Assembly (NCBI GenBank): GCA_035623275.1
Contig: DASPTT010000071.1
Span: 1 to 23,028, forward strand
Source: DASPTT01 sp035623275
GTDB taxonomy: Bacteria > Actinomycetota > Acidimicrobiia > Acidimicrobiales > UBA8190
DNA: 23,028 nucleotides
Reading direction: 5' to 3'
Positions 14,946 through 22,472 of the stretch are shown here, piece after piece (the first letter of the stretch is position 1; each line of letters begins with the position of its first letter). A program made the position numbers and the translations under genes. A model generated the notes under the pieces. It made no database searches. It worked only from the letters and a program-made list of their open reading frames with translations, and was not told the DNA's origin.

Positions 14946-16433
14946 TCAGCCGTTGGCGTAATAGAAGTTGGGCGCGTCGGTGCAGTCGAAGCCCGACGGC
15001 GGGTCGGCCGGGTCGCGCACGTACTTCTCGTCGACGACGTCCACGATCAGGTAGCAGGCGGGGGGCTTCTTGCCCGCGGGGTCGTCCTGTGCGGCGACGC
15101 CGCCCCCGTCGAAGCTGGTGACCGATCGCAGGCCGTTGAGCAAGTTGGTCCGGGTGATCCCGCCACCGGCGTTCAGACCGTCGACGAACAGCATCCCCGA
15201 CAGCCATCCCCAGGCCGCGAACTCGTCGGGGGTGGCGTTGTAGAGCGCCCGGTACCACTTGTCGAACAGCGCCACGGTGGGGATCGACCCCGCGTCCTCC
15301 CCTTGGTACATGGCGAGGTACTGGACGAGCACGGCCCCGTTGGCGGCGCTGCCGGCATCGGGGATGAAGACCGGATCGTAGGTGTTGGTGTTGTACGTGG
15401 CGAAGGGCATCGTCAGGCCCGCGTTCTGCATGGCCTTGGCGACGTCGGCGTAGAGAGGGCCGACGGCGTTGAAGATCAGGCCCTGTGCACCCGCCGACTT
15501 CATCGCCTCGGCGTCGGCGGAGAAGTCGGTCTGGGTCGGCTCGACGTTGCTGTCGGTGTAGACGAACTTGTAGCCGATCGACTCGAGGCCGCTCTTCTGG
15601 GCGTTCCCGAAGGCGATGCCGGCAGGGGCGTTCTCCATCAGGGTGGCGAAGTGCTGCGAGGCGTCGGCGAAGCGGGACTGCTTCAGGTAGATGTAGGGCG
15701 CCAGGTTGATCCCGAGCGGCTGGGGCTGCGGGGAGAAGTTGTTGGGGATGTCGAAGCGCTGCGAGGTCAGCGCCTCACCGGCGTCGGGGATCCCCGAGCT
15801 CTGCAGGACGGACGCCCCGCCGTCGTCGAAGGCCGACAGCGACCCGACCATGGCGAAGACGTTGTTCACCAGCGACTGGGTGGCGCTGGCGTTGCCGCTG
15901 GAGGAGAAGTCGTCGTCGGCCGCCTTGACGACGAGCTTGCGCCCGCAGATGCCCCCGACGCTGTTGAGGTAGGCGGCGAAAGCGTTCATGCCGTGGATGG
16001 CGCCCAGGAACAGGCCGGGGACGGGGCCGGTCAACGTGCTCACGTTGCCGACGTCGATCTCCGAGGCGCTCACGCCGGGGCCACTGGCGGGGCCGGCGCA
16101 CACCGAGTTGGCGACGCCGAGGCCGGGCGTGGCCACCCCGGCGCTGGCCGAGGTCGCCTGGGCACCCCGTGCTGCCGTCGCGGCGACGGCGCCGGTCCCG
16201 CCGGCGCCCGCCGCCGATCCCGACGCGCCGGACGACGACCCGCCGCCGGCGGCGGCCGTGGTGGCGGCCGAGCTCCCGGATCCCGTGCCGCCGCCGTTGC
16301 CGTTCCCACCCTGCGCATCCAGCGCGGCGATCTGCGACGGGGTCAGGCGCGCCCCACAGGCGGTCGCCAGCAAGGCCATCGCCACCACCAACACGACGCC
16401 ATGCCTCGACCAGCGAGTGCCGCCGACTGCCAC
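14946..16433 (-). CDS. ABC transporter substrate-binding lipoprotein, Liv/periplasmic-binding type I family
   Basis: A 495-aa exported binding protein, first gene of the importer operon. The signal sequence ends LLATACG with lipid-attachment Cys26; Ala at -3 is less usual than Leu. A long Gly/Ser/Ala-rich spacer (about 41-100) separates the lipid anchor from the binding domain, whose opening SEIDVGNVSTLTGPVPG and GMNAFAAYLNSVGGICGRKLVV are typical of the family. The two-lobe domain continues through ADDDFSSSGN and LFDKWYRALYN. The GTG at 16433 has GAAGGGGGCGG before it. The long spacer suits a lipoprotein standing off the membrane through a thick wall. Ligand unknown; the catabolic surroundings argue for an organic acid or hydrophobic compound. 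Confidence 0.92.
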   Translation of the reverse strand: MAVGGTRWSRHGVVLVVAMALLATACGARLTPSQIAALDAQGGNGNGGGTGSGSSAATTAAAGGGSSSGASGSAAGAGGTGAVAATAARGAQATSASAGVATPGLGVANSVCAGPASGPGVSASEIDVGNVSTLTGPVPGLFLGAIHGMNAFAAYLNSVGGICGRKLVVKAADDDFSSSGNASATQSLVNNVFAMVGSLSAFDDGGASVLQSSGIPDAGEALTSQRFDIPNNFSPQPQPLGINLAPYIYLKQSRFADASQHFATLMENAPAGIAFGNAQKSGLESIGYKFVYTDSNVEPTQTDFSADAEAMKSAGAQGLIFNAVGPLYADVAKAMQNAGLTMPFATYNTNTYDPVFIPDAGSAANGAVLVQYLAMYQGEDAGSIPTVALFDKWYRALYNATPDEFAAWGWLSGMLFVDGLNAGGGITRTNLLNGLRSVTSFDGGGVAAQDDPAGKKPPACYLIVDVVDEKYVRDPADPPSGFDCTDAPNFYYANG

Positions 16434-16511
16434 GCCGCCCCCTTCGGTTCTTCGATCCCCCCCGGGTGCCCCTCCGTCAGGGCAAACGGTCGGTCGGCCC
16501 GATCCTTGCGG

Positions 16512-16524
16512 TCTGCAACGCAGA
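16512..16524. promoter_or_regulatory. Short palindrome TCTGC-AAC-GCAGA, possible operator
   Basis: Five-base perfect arms with a 3-base centre, about 80 nt upstream of the binding-protein start. Short enough to arise by chance; reported for its position in the operon leader. Confidence 0.25.
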
Positions 16525-16578
16525 TACTTCGACGGCCAAACACCCGTGACGGCCAGGGCGAGCAGGGATTTCGTGGAG

Positions 16579-16629
16579 AATCGACGTTCCGCGCGGGTCG
16601 CCGCGCGAGAAATCTACGTTCCGCGCGGG
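16579..16629. repeat. Two 19-bp direct repeats, candidate operator pair upstream of the importer operon
   Basis: AATCGACGTTCCGCGCGGG at 16579-16597 and AATCTACGTTCCGCGCGGG at 16611-16629 differ at one base; the last 14 bases are identical. The period is 32 bp, about three helical turns, so a protein would meet both on the same DNA face. Between and overlapping them, CGCGCGG (16590-16596) and CCGCGCG (16601-16607) can form a 7-bp stem with a 4-base loop. Non-coding and upstream of the binding-protein gene. Confidence 0.6.
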
Positions 16630-16648
16630 CACGCTCCCCTGGAGCGTG
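16630..16648 (-). terminator. Hairpin after the SDR gene, possible terminator without a T-tract
   Basis: CACGCTCC (16630-16637), loop CCT, GGAGCGTG (16641-16648): an 8-bp perfect stem located 18 nt past the SDR stop on the minus strand. No run of T follows, so it would be the U-less type reported in actinobacteria, or an RNA structure in the leader. It would separate the P450 operon from the importer operon. Confidence 0.4.
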
Positions 16649-16665
16649 GGGCCCCGGTCCAGGAC

Positions 16666-17508
16666 CTAGCCGAGGTCGAGCTCCATCCGGCCGGTCAGGA
16701 TCTTGGCGATGTCGGTCGCCGGAGGGAACGTCTCGGCCAATCCGGAGGTCATGTAGCCGGCGTCGGTGACCAGGACGACCCCGTTCACCGCCACCGCCGC
16801 GTCCGAGCACAGGAAGAGGAGCGGATAGGCCTGCTCGAGGGGGGTCGACGCCTCGACGCCCACCTCCGCCCGGTAATCGGCCCCGAAGTCGAGCCAGAGC
16901 TCCTTGTTGGCCTGGGCCAAGGGCGTGTCCGTCGGGCCGGGGCAGATGGCGTTGATGCGGATGCCGCGCCTGAGCATCGGGAAGGCCTGGGTCGCCACGT
17001 ATGCGCAGATGGCCTGCTTGGTCGACATGTAGTCGGCGCCGCCGTTCTCCTCGACCCACGCCACCGCCGAATCGAAGTCCGGGGTGGCCAGGTACTCCCT
17101 GAGCCGGGGGTTGGCGTCGAGCCCGCCCAGCCCGGCGGCCGAGGAGATGAACCCGATGGCGGAGCCCCGCGGCAGCATGTCCCCGCCCAGCATCCGGTCG
17201 ATCATGTGCCGGTGGCCGATGAAGTTGATCTTCTCGATGCCCGGCGTGCCGTCGGCCACCCCGGCGCAGGAGAACAACGCGTGGACGGGGCCGCCGCATT
17301 CGGCGACCGCGGCGTCGATCGAGGCGAGCTCGGCCATGTCGACGTGGATCGCCTTGGCGCCGGCCAGCGACGGCTCGGCGATGTCCATGACCACGACCTC
17401 GGCCCCGGCCTCCTGCGCCAGCTCGGCCGTCGCCGCTCCCATGCCGGTGGCACCACCGACCACGAGCACGCGCTTGCCCCTGTAGCCGAATGCGTCGAAC
17501 GGTCCCAT
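16666..17508 (-). CDS. Short-chain dehydrogenase/reductase, 3-alpha-HSD / coniferyl-alcohol-dehydrogenase-like
   Basis: A 280-aa NAD(P)-dependent SDR. The cofactor motif VGGATGMGAATA is at residues 17-28, a variant of TGxxxGIG. Ser122/Ser123 in FISSAAG, Tyr160 and Lys164 in YMSTK form the catalytic set, and NAICPGPTDTPL is at 186-197. The extra segment between the serine strand and the tyrosine (about residues 130-156) is characteristic of the 3-alpha-hydroxysteroid dehydrogenase/carbonyl reductase and coniferyl alcohol dehydrogenase group. The ATG at 17508 follows GGGAGAGAG. It lies 57 nt after the amidohydrolase gene and is probably the last gene of the P450 operon. The substrate is an alcohol or ketone, possibly steroidal; that is an inference. 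Confidence 0.9.
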   Translation of the reverse strand: MGPFDAFGYRGKRVLVVGGATGMGAATAELAQEAGAEVVVMDIAEPSLAGAKAIHVDMAELASIDAAVAECGGPVHALFSCAGVADGTPGIEKINFIGHRHMIDRMLGGDMLPRGSAIGFISSAAGLGGLDANPRLREYLATPDFDSAVAWVEENGGADYMSTKQAICAYVATQAFPMLRRGIRINAICPGPTDTPLAQANKELWLDFGADYRAEVGVEASTPLEQAYPLLFLCSDAAVAVNGVVLVTDAGYMTSGLAETFPPATDIAKILTGRMELDLG

Positions 17509-17528
17509 GGCTCTCTCCCGGCTCTCTC

Positions 17529-17576
17529 GGTGTTCAGGACGACAGGTGTTCAGGACGACAGGTGTTCAGGACGACG
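17529..17576. repeat. Three tandem copies of a 16-nt unit over the amidohydrolase stop codon
   Basis: GGTGTTCAGGACGACA at 17529-17544 and 17545-17560, then 17561-17576 with one mismatch at the last base. The third copy contains the amidohydrolase TGA (17566-17568). The unit is not a multiple of three, so each copy carries a TGA in a different frame. Probably replication slippage. Confidence 0.9.
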
Positions 17577-18849
17577 GCAGGCTGGAGACGAGGTCCAGGA
17601 CGCTGACCGGGCCCGTGCCCTCCTTCTTGAGGCGCGCCGAGGATCGGTACCCGAGGTCGACGTCGGTCGCCTGGGCCCGCAGCGCGCCCACGGTGGCCCG
17701 GTCGTCCGGGACATGGGCGAATGCGTCGAAGGAGAAGATCCGGAGCGCGTTGGCATGCGTGATCTTCGCCACCTCGTCGCCGGGCACCCCGTCGAGATGG
17801 CCGGCGATCGTCTCCGGTGCCCGGGGCCAGGTCGAGTCGGAGTGGGGGTAGTCGCACTCCCATGTGATCATGTCGAGGTTGAGCTTCTCCCGGCACTCGA
17901 TGCCGAAATTGTCGTCGATGAAGCAGGTCACGATCCGCTCGAGGAAGACCTCGCTCGGCAGCCGGTCGCCGAAGTCCTGGTGGGTCCAGGCCCGGTGCTT
18001 CTTGTAGACGCCGTCGATCCGCTCCAGGAAGTACGGGATCCACCCGATGCCGCCCTCGCTGAGGGCGAACGTGAGCCGGGGGTACCTCCGCAGCACGGGT
18101 GACCACACCAGGTCGGCGGCCGCCTGCACGATGTTGATGGGCTGGAGGGTGATGAGCGTGTCCACCGGTGCCTCGATCGAGGTGACCACCACCTGGGACG
18201 ACGACCCGATGTGCAGGCACACCACGGTGTTCTCGTCGCTGCAGGCCTTCCAGAAGGGGTCCCAGTGCTCGTTGTGGATCGACGGGTACCCGAGCTTCTC
18301 GGGGTTCTCGGAGAAGGTGACCGCGTGGCAGCCCTTCCCCGCCATGCGGCGGACCTCCTCGGCCATCTGCTCGACGTCCCAGATGGGTGGCAGGGCGAGG
18401 GGGATCATCCGCCCGGGATAGGTCCCGCACCACTCGTCGACGTGCCAGTCGTTGTAGGCGCGCAGCACGCCCAGGGCGAGGTCCTTGTCCTCGGCGCGGG
18501 CGAAGTACTGGCCACAGAACTGCGGGTACGACGGGAAGTTCATCGAGGCCAGCACGCCGTTGGCGTTCATGTCGCGCACGCGCTCGTGGATGTCGAAGCA
18601 CCCGGGGCGTATCTCGCTGAATCTCGTCGGCTCCACGCCGTACTCGTCGGGTGGGCGGCCGGCCACGGCGTTGAGGCCGACGTTGGTCGCCTCCTGGCCC
18701 TCGAACACCCAGGCGTCGGTGCCGTCCTCCTTGGTGACGACCTTCGGCGCCGCCTCCTTGTACCTGGCGGGGATGTGCCCGTCGAACATGTCGGGTGGCT
18801 CGACGACGTGGTCGTCGACCGACACCAGGATGAGATCGTCGATGTTCAT
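17566..18849 (-). CDS. Amidohydrolase-family metal-dependent hydrolase (ACMSD/amidohydrolase-2 type)
   Basis: A 427-aa TIM-barrel protein. It opens with a metal-binding strand VSVDDHVVEP (residues 9-18, D12 and H14), has LHIGSSS at 212-218 with H213 as the second-shell or metal histidine, and ECDYPHSDSTWP at 331-342 with D333 as the final metal aspartate. These are hallmarks of the amidohydrolase-2 family, which includes decarboxylases, hydratases and C-C or C-N hydrolases. Such genes often sit among acyl-CoA dehydrogenases and P450s in actinobacterial catabolic clusters, but the reaction is usually unknown. It begins 10 nt after the small dehydrogenase subunit, with GAGGG near the ATG. Its 3' end lies in a 16-nt tandem repeat, so the last few residues (SSLPSS) may vary between strains. 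Confidence 0.88.
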   Translation of the reverse strand: MNIDDLILVSVDDHVVEPPDMFDGHIPARYKEAAPKVVTKEDGTDAWVFEGQEATNVGLNAVAGRPPDEYGVEPTRFSEIRPGCFDIHERVRDMNANGVLASMNFPSYPQFCGQYFARAEDKDLALGVLRAYNDWHVDEWCGTYPGRMIPLALPPIWDVEQMAEEVRRMAGKGCHAVTFSENPEKLGYPSIHNEHWDPFWKACSDENTVVCLHIGSSSQVVVTSIEAPVDTLITLQPINIVQAAADLVWSPVLRRYPRLTFALSEGGIGWIPYFLERIDGVYKKHRAWTHQDFGDRLPSEVFLERIVTCFIDDNFGIECREKLNLDMITWECDYPHSDSTWPRAPETIAGHLDGVPGDEVAKITHANALRIFSFDAFAHVPDDRATVGALRAQATDVDLGYRSSARLKKEGTGPVSVLDLVSSLPSS

Positions 18850-18859
18850 GGTCTGGCCC

Positions 18860-19987
18860 TCATGTTCTGGACGGCGCGGTCTGGACGGACTGGACGAGTC
18901 GGGAGCCGAGCTCCTGCAGGTAGTGGTCGGGGCTGCCCAGGAGCGCGCTCCAGCTGAGGAGCCGCTTCAGGTAGAGGTGGGCGTCGTGCTCCCAGGTGAA
19001 GCCGATGCCGCCGAGGACCTGGATCGCCGTGTCGCCCACCGCGGCCAGACGTCCGGCGAACGCCTTGAGGCGCACGGCGGCGAGATGGCGCTCCTCGGGA
19101 TCCGCGGCGTCGGCGGCCCACAGCGCGTGGACCACGCCACTGCGGGCGAGCTCGACGGTCTCGAGCATGTCGACGCACAGGTGCTGGACGGCCTGGAAGC
19201 TGCCGATCGGTGCCCCGAACTGCACCCGGACCTTGGCGTAGTCGACGGCCAGCTCGAGCACCGCCTGCGCGGCACCGAGGGCGTCGGCGGCCGACGCCAC
19301 CAGCACGTCGTCGACCAGAGCGCCCTGGGCGCCGGGCGACAGGGTCCCGAGGCGGCAGGCCGGTGCGCCCTGCAGCACGACGGCACCGCGCTTGCGGGTC
19401 CCGTCGGCCGGATGCTGCGGCGCGATGCCCACACCCGGGGAGGGCGACTCCAGCGCGAACAGCACGGACCGGTCGCCCTCGGCGGCGGGTACGAGCAGCA
19501 CGCCGGCGGCGGCCGCGTCCGGGACGCTCGCGACGTCACCGAACAGGACGGCGTCCGCGCTGTCGCCTCCCTCGCCGTTCGCCGTGACGGTGCCGTTGTG
19601 CGCGGCGACGGTGGCGATCACCGAGCCCTCGGCGATGCGCCGGAGGAGCTTGGCCGCCTCCGATCCGTCGCCGCCGTCGGCGAGGCGGGCGAGCAGCCGC
19701 GCCGAGATCACGGCCGTCGACTGCCATGGACCCGGGTACAGGGCGCGCCCGAGCTCTTCGAGGACGACGCCGGCCTCGGCCATCGACATCTCGGCGCCGC
19801 CGTGCTCGGCCGGGACGAGCAGCCCAGTCGCGCCCAGCTCCGCCAGGCCGTGCCACACGTCGTCGGTCGTCCCCGTCGGGTCCTCCAGCAGGGGGCGGAC
19901 GTGCCCGGCAATTGGCGCCTTGTCGGCCAGGAACCGCCGGACGGAGTCGCGCAGGGCCAGCTGCTCCTCGGTGGGCTCGAGGTTCAT
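18860..19987 (-). CDS. Acyl-CoA dehydrogenase family protein, small/partner subunit (second pair)
   Basis: A 375-aa dehydrogenase. The N-terminal domain is typical (EEQLALRDSVRRFLADKAP, residues 8-26, and GLLVPAEHGGAEMSMAEAGV, 55-74). The central beta domain lacks the SEP-x-GS flavin motif. The C-terminal domain has RVQFGAPIGSFQAVQHLCVD (254-273) and QVLGGIGFTWEHDAHLYLKR (323-342). No catalytic glutamate is evident, so it should act with its neighbour. Its ATG at 19987 overlaps the stop of the large-subunit gene (ATGA), supporting a heteromeric FadE-type complex. It resembles the small subunit of the left operon but keeps a full-length N-terminus, so the two pairs are not recent copies. Confidence 0.88.
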   Translation of the reverse strand: MNLEPTEEQLALRDSVRRFLADKAPIAGHVRPLLEDPTGTTDDVWHGLAELGATGLLVPAEHGGAEMSMAEAGVVLEELGRALYPGPWQSTAVISARLLARLADGGDGSEAAKLLRRIAEGSVIATVAAHNGTVTANGEGGDSADAVLFGDVASVPDAAAAGVLLVPAAEGDRSVLFALESPSPGVGIAPQHPADGTRKRGAVVLQGAPACRLGTLSPGAQGALVDDVLVASAADALGAAQAVLELAVDYAKVRVQFGAPIGSFQAVQHLCVDMLETVELARSGVVHALWAADAADPEERHLAAVRLKAFAGRLAAVGDTAIQVLGGIGFTWEHDAHLYLKRLLSWSALLGSPDHYLQELGSRLVQSVQTAPSRT

Positions 19988-21144
19988 CGGCGCGGCAGGC
20001 CCAGGACCCGCTGGGCCGTGATGTTCTTGTTGATCTGCGTGGTGCCGCCGGCGATGGTGAGGCTACGGGCCGCCAGCCGTGCGTCGGCCCATCGGCCCCC
20101 GGCGGCGTCTGGCCCGAGCGCGTCGTAGGCGAGGGCGGCGATGTCCTGGCCGAGCTCCCCCCACACCGTCTTGGCCAGGCTGGCCGAGGCGAACGGGTCC
20201 CCGCCGTGGAGCCCGGCGGAGATGGACCGCTTGCACAGGCCCTCCAGGAAGGCGGCCCGCACGGCCAGCTCGCCCAGCCGGTGCAAGGTCACGGGGTCGT
20301 TCGCCACCGACGCGCCGTCCTCCTCCGCCCGCAGCAGATCGGCGGTGACCTCCTCCAGCCGGACCTGGAGCTCCGCATAGAGGCGGGCGGCGTTGGCACG
20401 CTCGTGGCTGAGCGTGGTGGTGGCCACCTGCCAGCCGCCGTGGAGCGGCCCGAGCAAGGCGTCGGCCGGGACCCGGACGTCGTCGAAGAAGACCTCGGCG
20501 AAGTGCGTCTCGCCGGTCAGGGTCGGCAGCGGACGGGCGTCGATGCCCGGCAGGTGCATGTCCACGACCAGGCACGAGATGCCCCGGTGCTTCGGGGCCT
20601 CGGGGTCGCTGCGCACGTACAGCTGGCACCAGTCGGCCCGGTGCCCGAGCGACGTCCACGTCTTCTGCCCGGTGACCACGAAGTGGTCGCCGTCGCGCAC
20701 CGCCCTGGTCCGGAGCGACGCGAGGTCCGAGCCGGCCTCCGGCTCCGACATCCCCTGGCACCAGATGTCGTCCGCCCGCATCATCCGAGGCAGGAGCGCG
20801 CGCTTTTGCTCCTCGTTCCCGTACTGCATGAGGGCGGGCGCGATGTTGTTGAGGCCGATGACGTTGAGCGGCATGGGCGCCCGGGCGCGGACGGTCTCCT
20901 CGATGTAGACGAGCTGCTCCAGCACCGTCGCCCCGCGTCCGCCGTACGCGCGCGGCCACGAGATCGCCGCCCACCCGGCGTCGGCCAGCTCCCGGTTCCA
21001 CGTCCGGATGGTCTCGAAGGCGTCCGGGTCGGCGGGGCCGCGCCGGGCTGCGGCCAGCACGTCGTCGGTCAGGCTCGTCGCCAGCCAGGCCCGGAGCTCG
21101 GCGCGGAAGCGCTCGGTCCCCGCCGGCAGGGAGAAGTCGACCAT
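19984..21144 (-). CDS. Acyl-CoA dehydrogenase, catalytic (large) subunit (second pair)
   Basis: A 386-aa FAD enzyme. Motifs are WCQGMSEPEAGSDLASLRTR (residues 128-147), VVTGQKTWTSLGHRADWCQL (156-175), VFFDDVRVP (218-226) and IAGGTTQINKNITAQRVLG near the C-terminus. E248 in TLSHERAN occupies the isovaleryl-CoA-dehydrogenase-type catalytic position, while the medium-chain-type position is Gly. The start is ATG 21144, where homology begins. The frame is open further upstream, but only across the P450 3' end. It lies 31 nt after the P450 stop without a strong Shine-Dalgarno and overlaps its partner gene by ATGA. Probably dehydrogenates the CoA ester of an acid made after P450 oxidation; that order is inferred. 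Confidence 0.9.
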   Translation of the reverse strand: MVDFSLPAGTERFRAELRAWLATSLTDDVLAAARRGPADPDAFETIRTWNRELADAGWAAISWPRAYGGRGATVLEQLVYIEETVRARAPMPLNVIGLNNIAPALMQYGNEEQKRALLPRMMRADDIWCQGMSEPEAGSDLASLRTRAVRDGDHFVVTGQKTWTSLGHRADWCQLYVRSDPEAPKHRGISCLVVDMHLPGIDARPLPTLTGETHFAEVFFDDVRVPADALLGPLHGGWQVATTTLSHERANAARLYAELQVRLEEVTADLLRAEEDGASVANDPVTLHRLGELAVRAAFLEGLCKRSISAGLHGGDPFASASLAKTVWGELGQDIAALAYDALGPDAAGGRWADARLAARSLTIAGGTTQINKNITAQRVLGLPRR

Positions 21145-21175
21145 GAGCGTCGTCGTGCGCTTCGTGCCCCGCGCG

Positions 21176-22429
21176 CTAGCCGAACAGCACCGGCAGCGAC
21201 GTGGGCGAGCGGAAGACCTGGCCGCGGATGTGGGGGTCGTCGGCCTCGGGGTCGAGGCGCAGGCCGGGCAGGCGGTCCAGCAGCAGGTTGAGGGCGACGC
21301 GCATCTCCAGGCGGGCCAGGTGGATCCCCAGGCAGGCGTGCGCCCCGTGGCCGAAGGAGATATGCGGCTTCGGCTCCACCCGCCAGGCGTCGAAGCGGTC
21401 GGGGTCGACATAGCGGGTTTCTTCCCGGTTGGCCGCGGCCAGCATCAACATGACCGTGGAGCCCGCCGGGATCGGCACGCCGGAGAGCTCGGTGTCGGTC
21501 GTGGCGAGGCGCGTGATGTTGAGCAGCGGGGTCTCGAGCCGCAGCGACTCCTCGATGGTCTGGGAAACCAGGGCCCGCTCCGCCCGCACCGCCTCGAGCT
21601 CGTCGGGATGCGAGAGCAGGGTGAACAGCAGATTGCCCAGCGACCGGTACGTCGTCTCCACGCCGGCGGGCAGGAGCAGGCGGACGAAGGAGAAGATCTC
21701 CTCGTCGCTCAGGCGCTCGCCGTCGAGCTCGGCTTCGGCCAGGTCGGTGATCAAGTCCTCACGGGGCTGCCGGCGGCGTTCGGCCAGGATGCCGGCCACG
21801 TACTCCTTCACCTCCTGCGAGGCGGCGATCGCCTCCTCCGGCTTGCTGAGGAAGCTCAGGATGGCGATCGACCAGCGCTGGAACTGCTTGTAGTCCTGGC
21901 GGGGGAGCCCCAAGAGCCCGGCGATGATCTGGGTCGGGTAGGGGAAGGTGAACTCCCGGACCAGCTCGGCGTTGCCCCGGTCGGCGAACCGGTCGATCAG
22001 GTCGTTGGCCACGGTCCCGACGAGCTCGTCCTCCCAGCGCGACAACGCCTTCTGGCGGAAGGCCACGGAGACGAGCGAGCGGTAGCGGCGGTGCCGCTCC
22101 CCGTCCATGCCCAGCATGATGTGCTCGCCCATGACCGGGCCCATGATCAGGTCGATGATGTGGCCCGACGAGAAGGTCTCGGAGTCGCGCAGCACCCGGG
22201 CGACGTCGTCGTAGCGGTAGACGAAGAAGACCGGCGCCGCCTCTTCGTGGGGCATCAGCGAGTTCTCGACCCGCTGGATCGGGGTGTCGCGCCGGGCCTG
22301 GGCCAGCTCGGGGTAGGGGTCCCGCATGTCGCCGGCCACGGCGTCGTCGAAGAGCCCGAACTCTTCGTCGTCGTCCTGGCGCCCGGCCGGTCCGACCTGG
22401 CTCGCCGAGGATCCCACCGACGTCTCCAC
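21176..22429 (-). CDS. Cytochrome P450 monooxygenase
   Basis: A 417-aa soluble bacterial P450. I-helix LLLPAGVETTYRSLG (residues 251-265) has AGVETT, a Glu variant of the usual AG-x-D/E-T oxygen-activation motif. The ExxR motif is EESLR at 293-297, and the heme loop FGHGAHACLG at 359-368 has the ligand Cys366. It has no membrane anchor and no fused reductase, so it needs ferredoxin and a ferredoxin reductase from elsewhere. The GTG start at 22429 is preceded by GGGAGG at good spacing. First gene of the minus-strand operon that includes the second dehydrogenase pair, amidohydrolase and SDR. Hydroxylation of a hydrophobic substrate before CoA activation is the likely role. CYP family not assigned. 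Confidence 0.93.
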   Translation of the reverse strand: METSVGSSASQVGPAGRQDDDEEFGLFDDAVAGDMRDPYPELAQARRDTPIQRVENSLMPHEEAAPVFFVYRYDDVARVLRDSETFSSGHIIDLIMGPVMGEHIMLGMDGERHRRYRSLVSVAFRQKALSRWEDELVGTVANDLIDRFADRGNAELVREFTFPYPTQIIAGLLGLPRQDYKQFQRWSIAILSFLSKPEEAIAASQEVKEYVAGILAERRRQPREDLITDLAEAELDGERLSDEEIFSFVRLLLPAGVETTYRSLGNLLFTLLSHPDELEAVRAERALVSQTIEESLRLETPLLNITRLATTDTELSGVPIPAGSTVMLMLAAANREETRYVDPDRFDAWRVEPKPHISFGHGAHACLGIHLARLEMRVALNLLLDRLPGLRLDPEADDPHIRGQVFRSPTSLPVLFG

Positions 22430-22472
22430 CTGCGCCTCCCTCGGGCCCAGTGCCGAAACCTAATATTCGGTC

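Larger units (their letters stand above)
16434..16665 (-). promoter_or_regulatory. 232-nt leader and promoter region of the importer operon
   Basis: The longest gap in the window, between the SDR stop and the binding-protein GTG. In minus-strand order it holds an 8-bp hairpin, two 19-bp direct repeats, and a short palindrome TCTGCAACGCAGA at 16512-16524. It is less GC-rich than the genes. I found no convincing -35/-10 pair. No reading frame here is credible. Confidence 0.5.

Noticed and set aside
13145..15121. A long plus-strand open frame (658 codons) opposite the permease and the end of the binding-protein gene
   Set aside because: Its translation is low-complexity (Gln/Gly/Asp/Arg/His-rich) with no domain, and it lies exactly antisense to a clear LivHM permease. 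High GC leaves the opposite strand open.
16648..16666. Palindromes GGGGCCCC (16648-16655) and GGTCCAGGACC (16656-16666) after the SDR gene
   Set aside because: Very short, GC-only and likely by chance in such GC-rich DNA; the neighbouring 8-bp hairpin is the stronger structure.
17529..17576. Possible CRISPR or attachment-site repeats
   Set aside because: The copies are directly adjacent with no spacers, only 16 nt long, and there are no cas or integrase genes.
21145..21411. N-terminal extension of the large dehydrogenase subunit to 21411
   Set aside because: It would overlap the conserved P450 C-terminus on the same strand and adds no conserved sequence; ATG 21144 gives the normal length.
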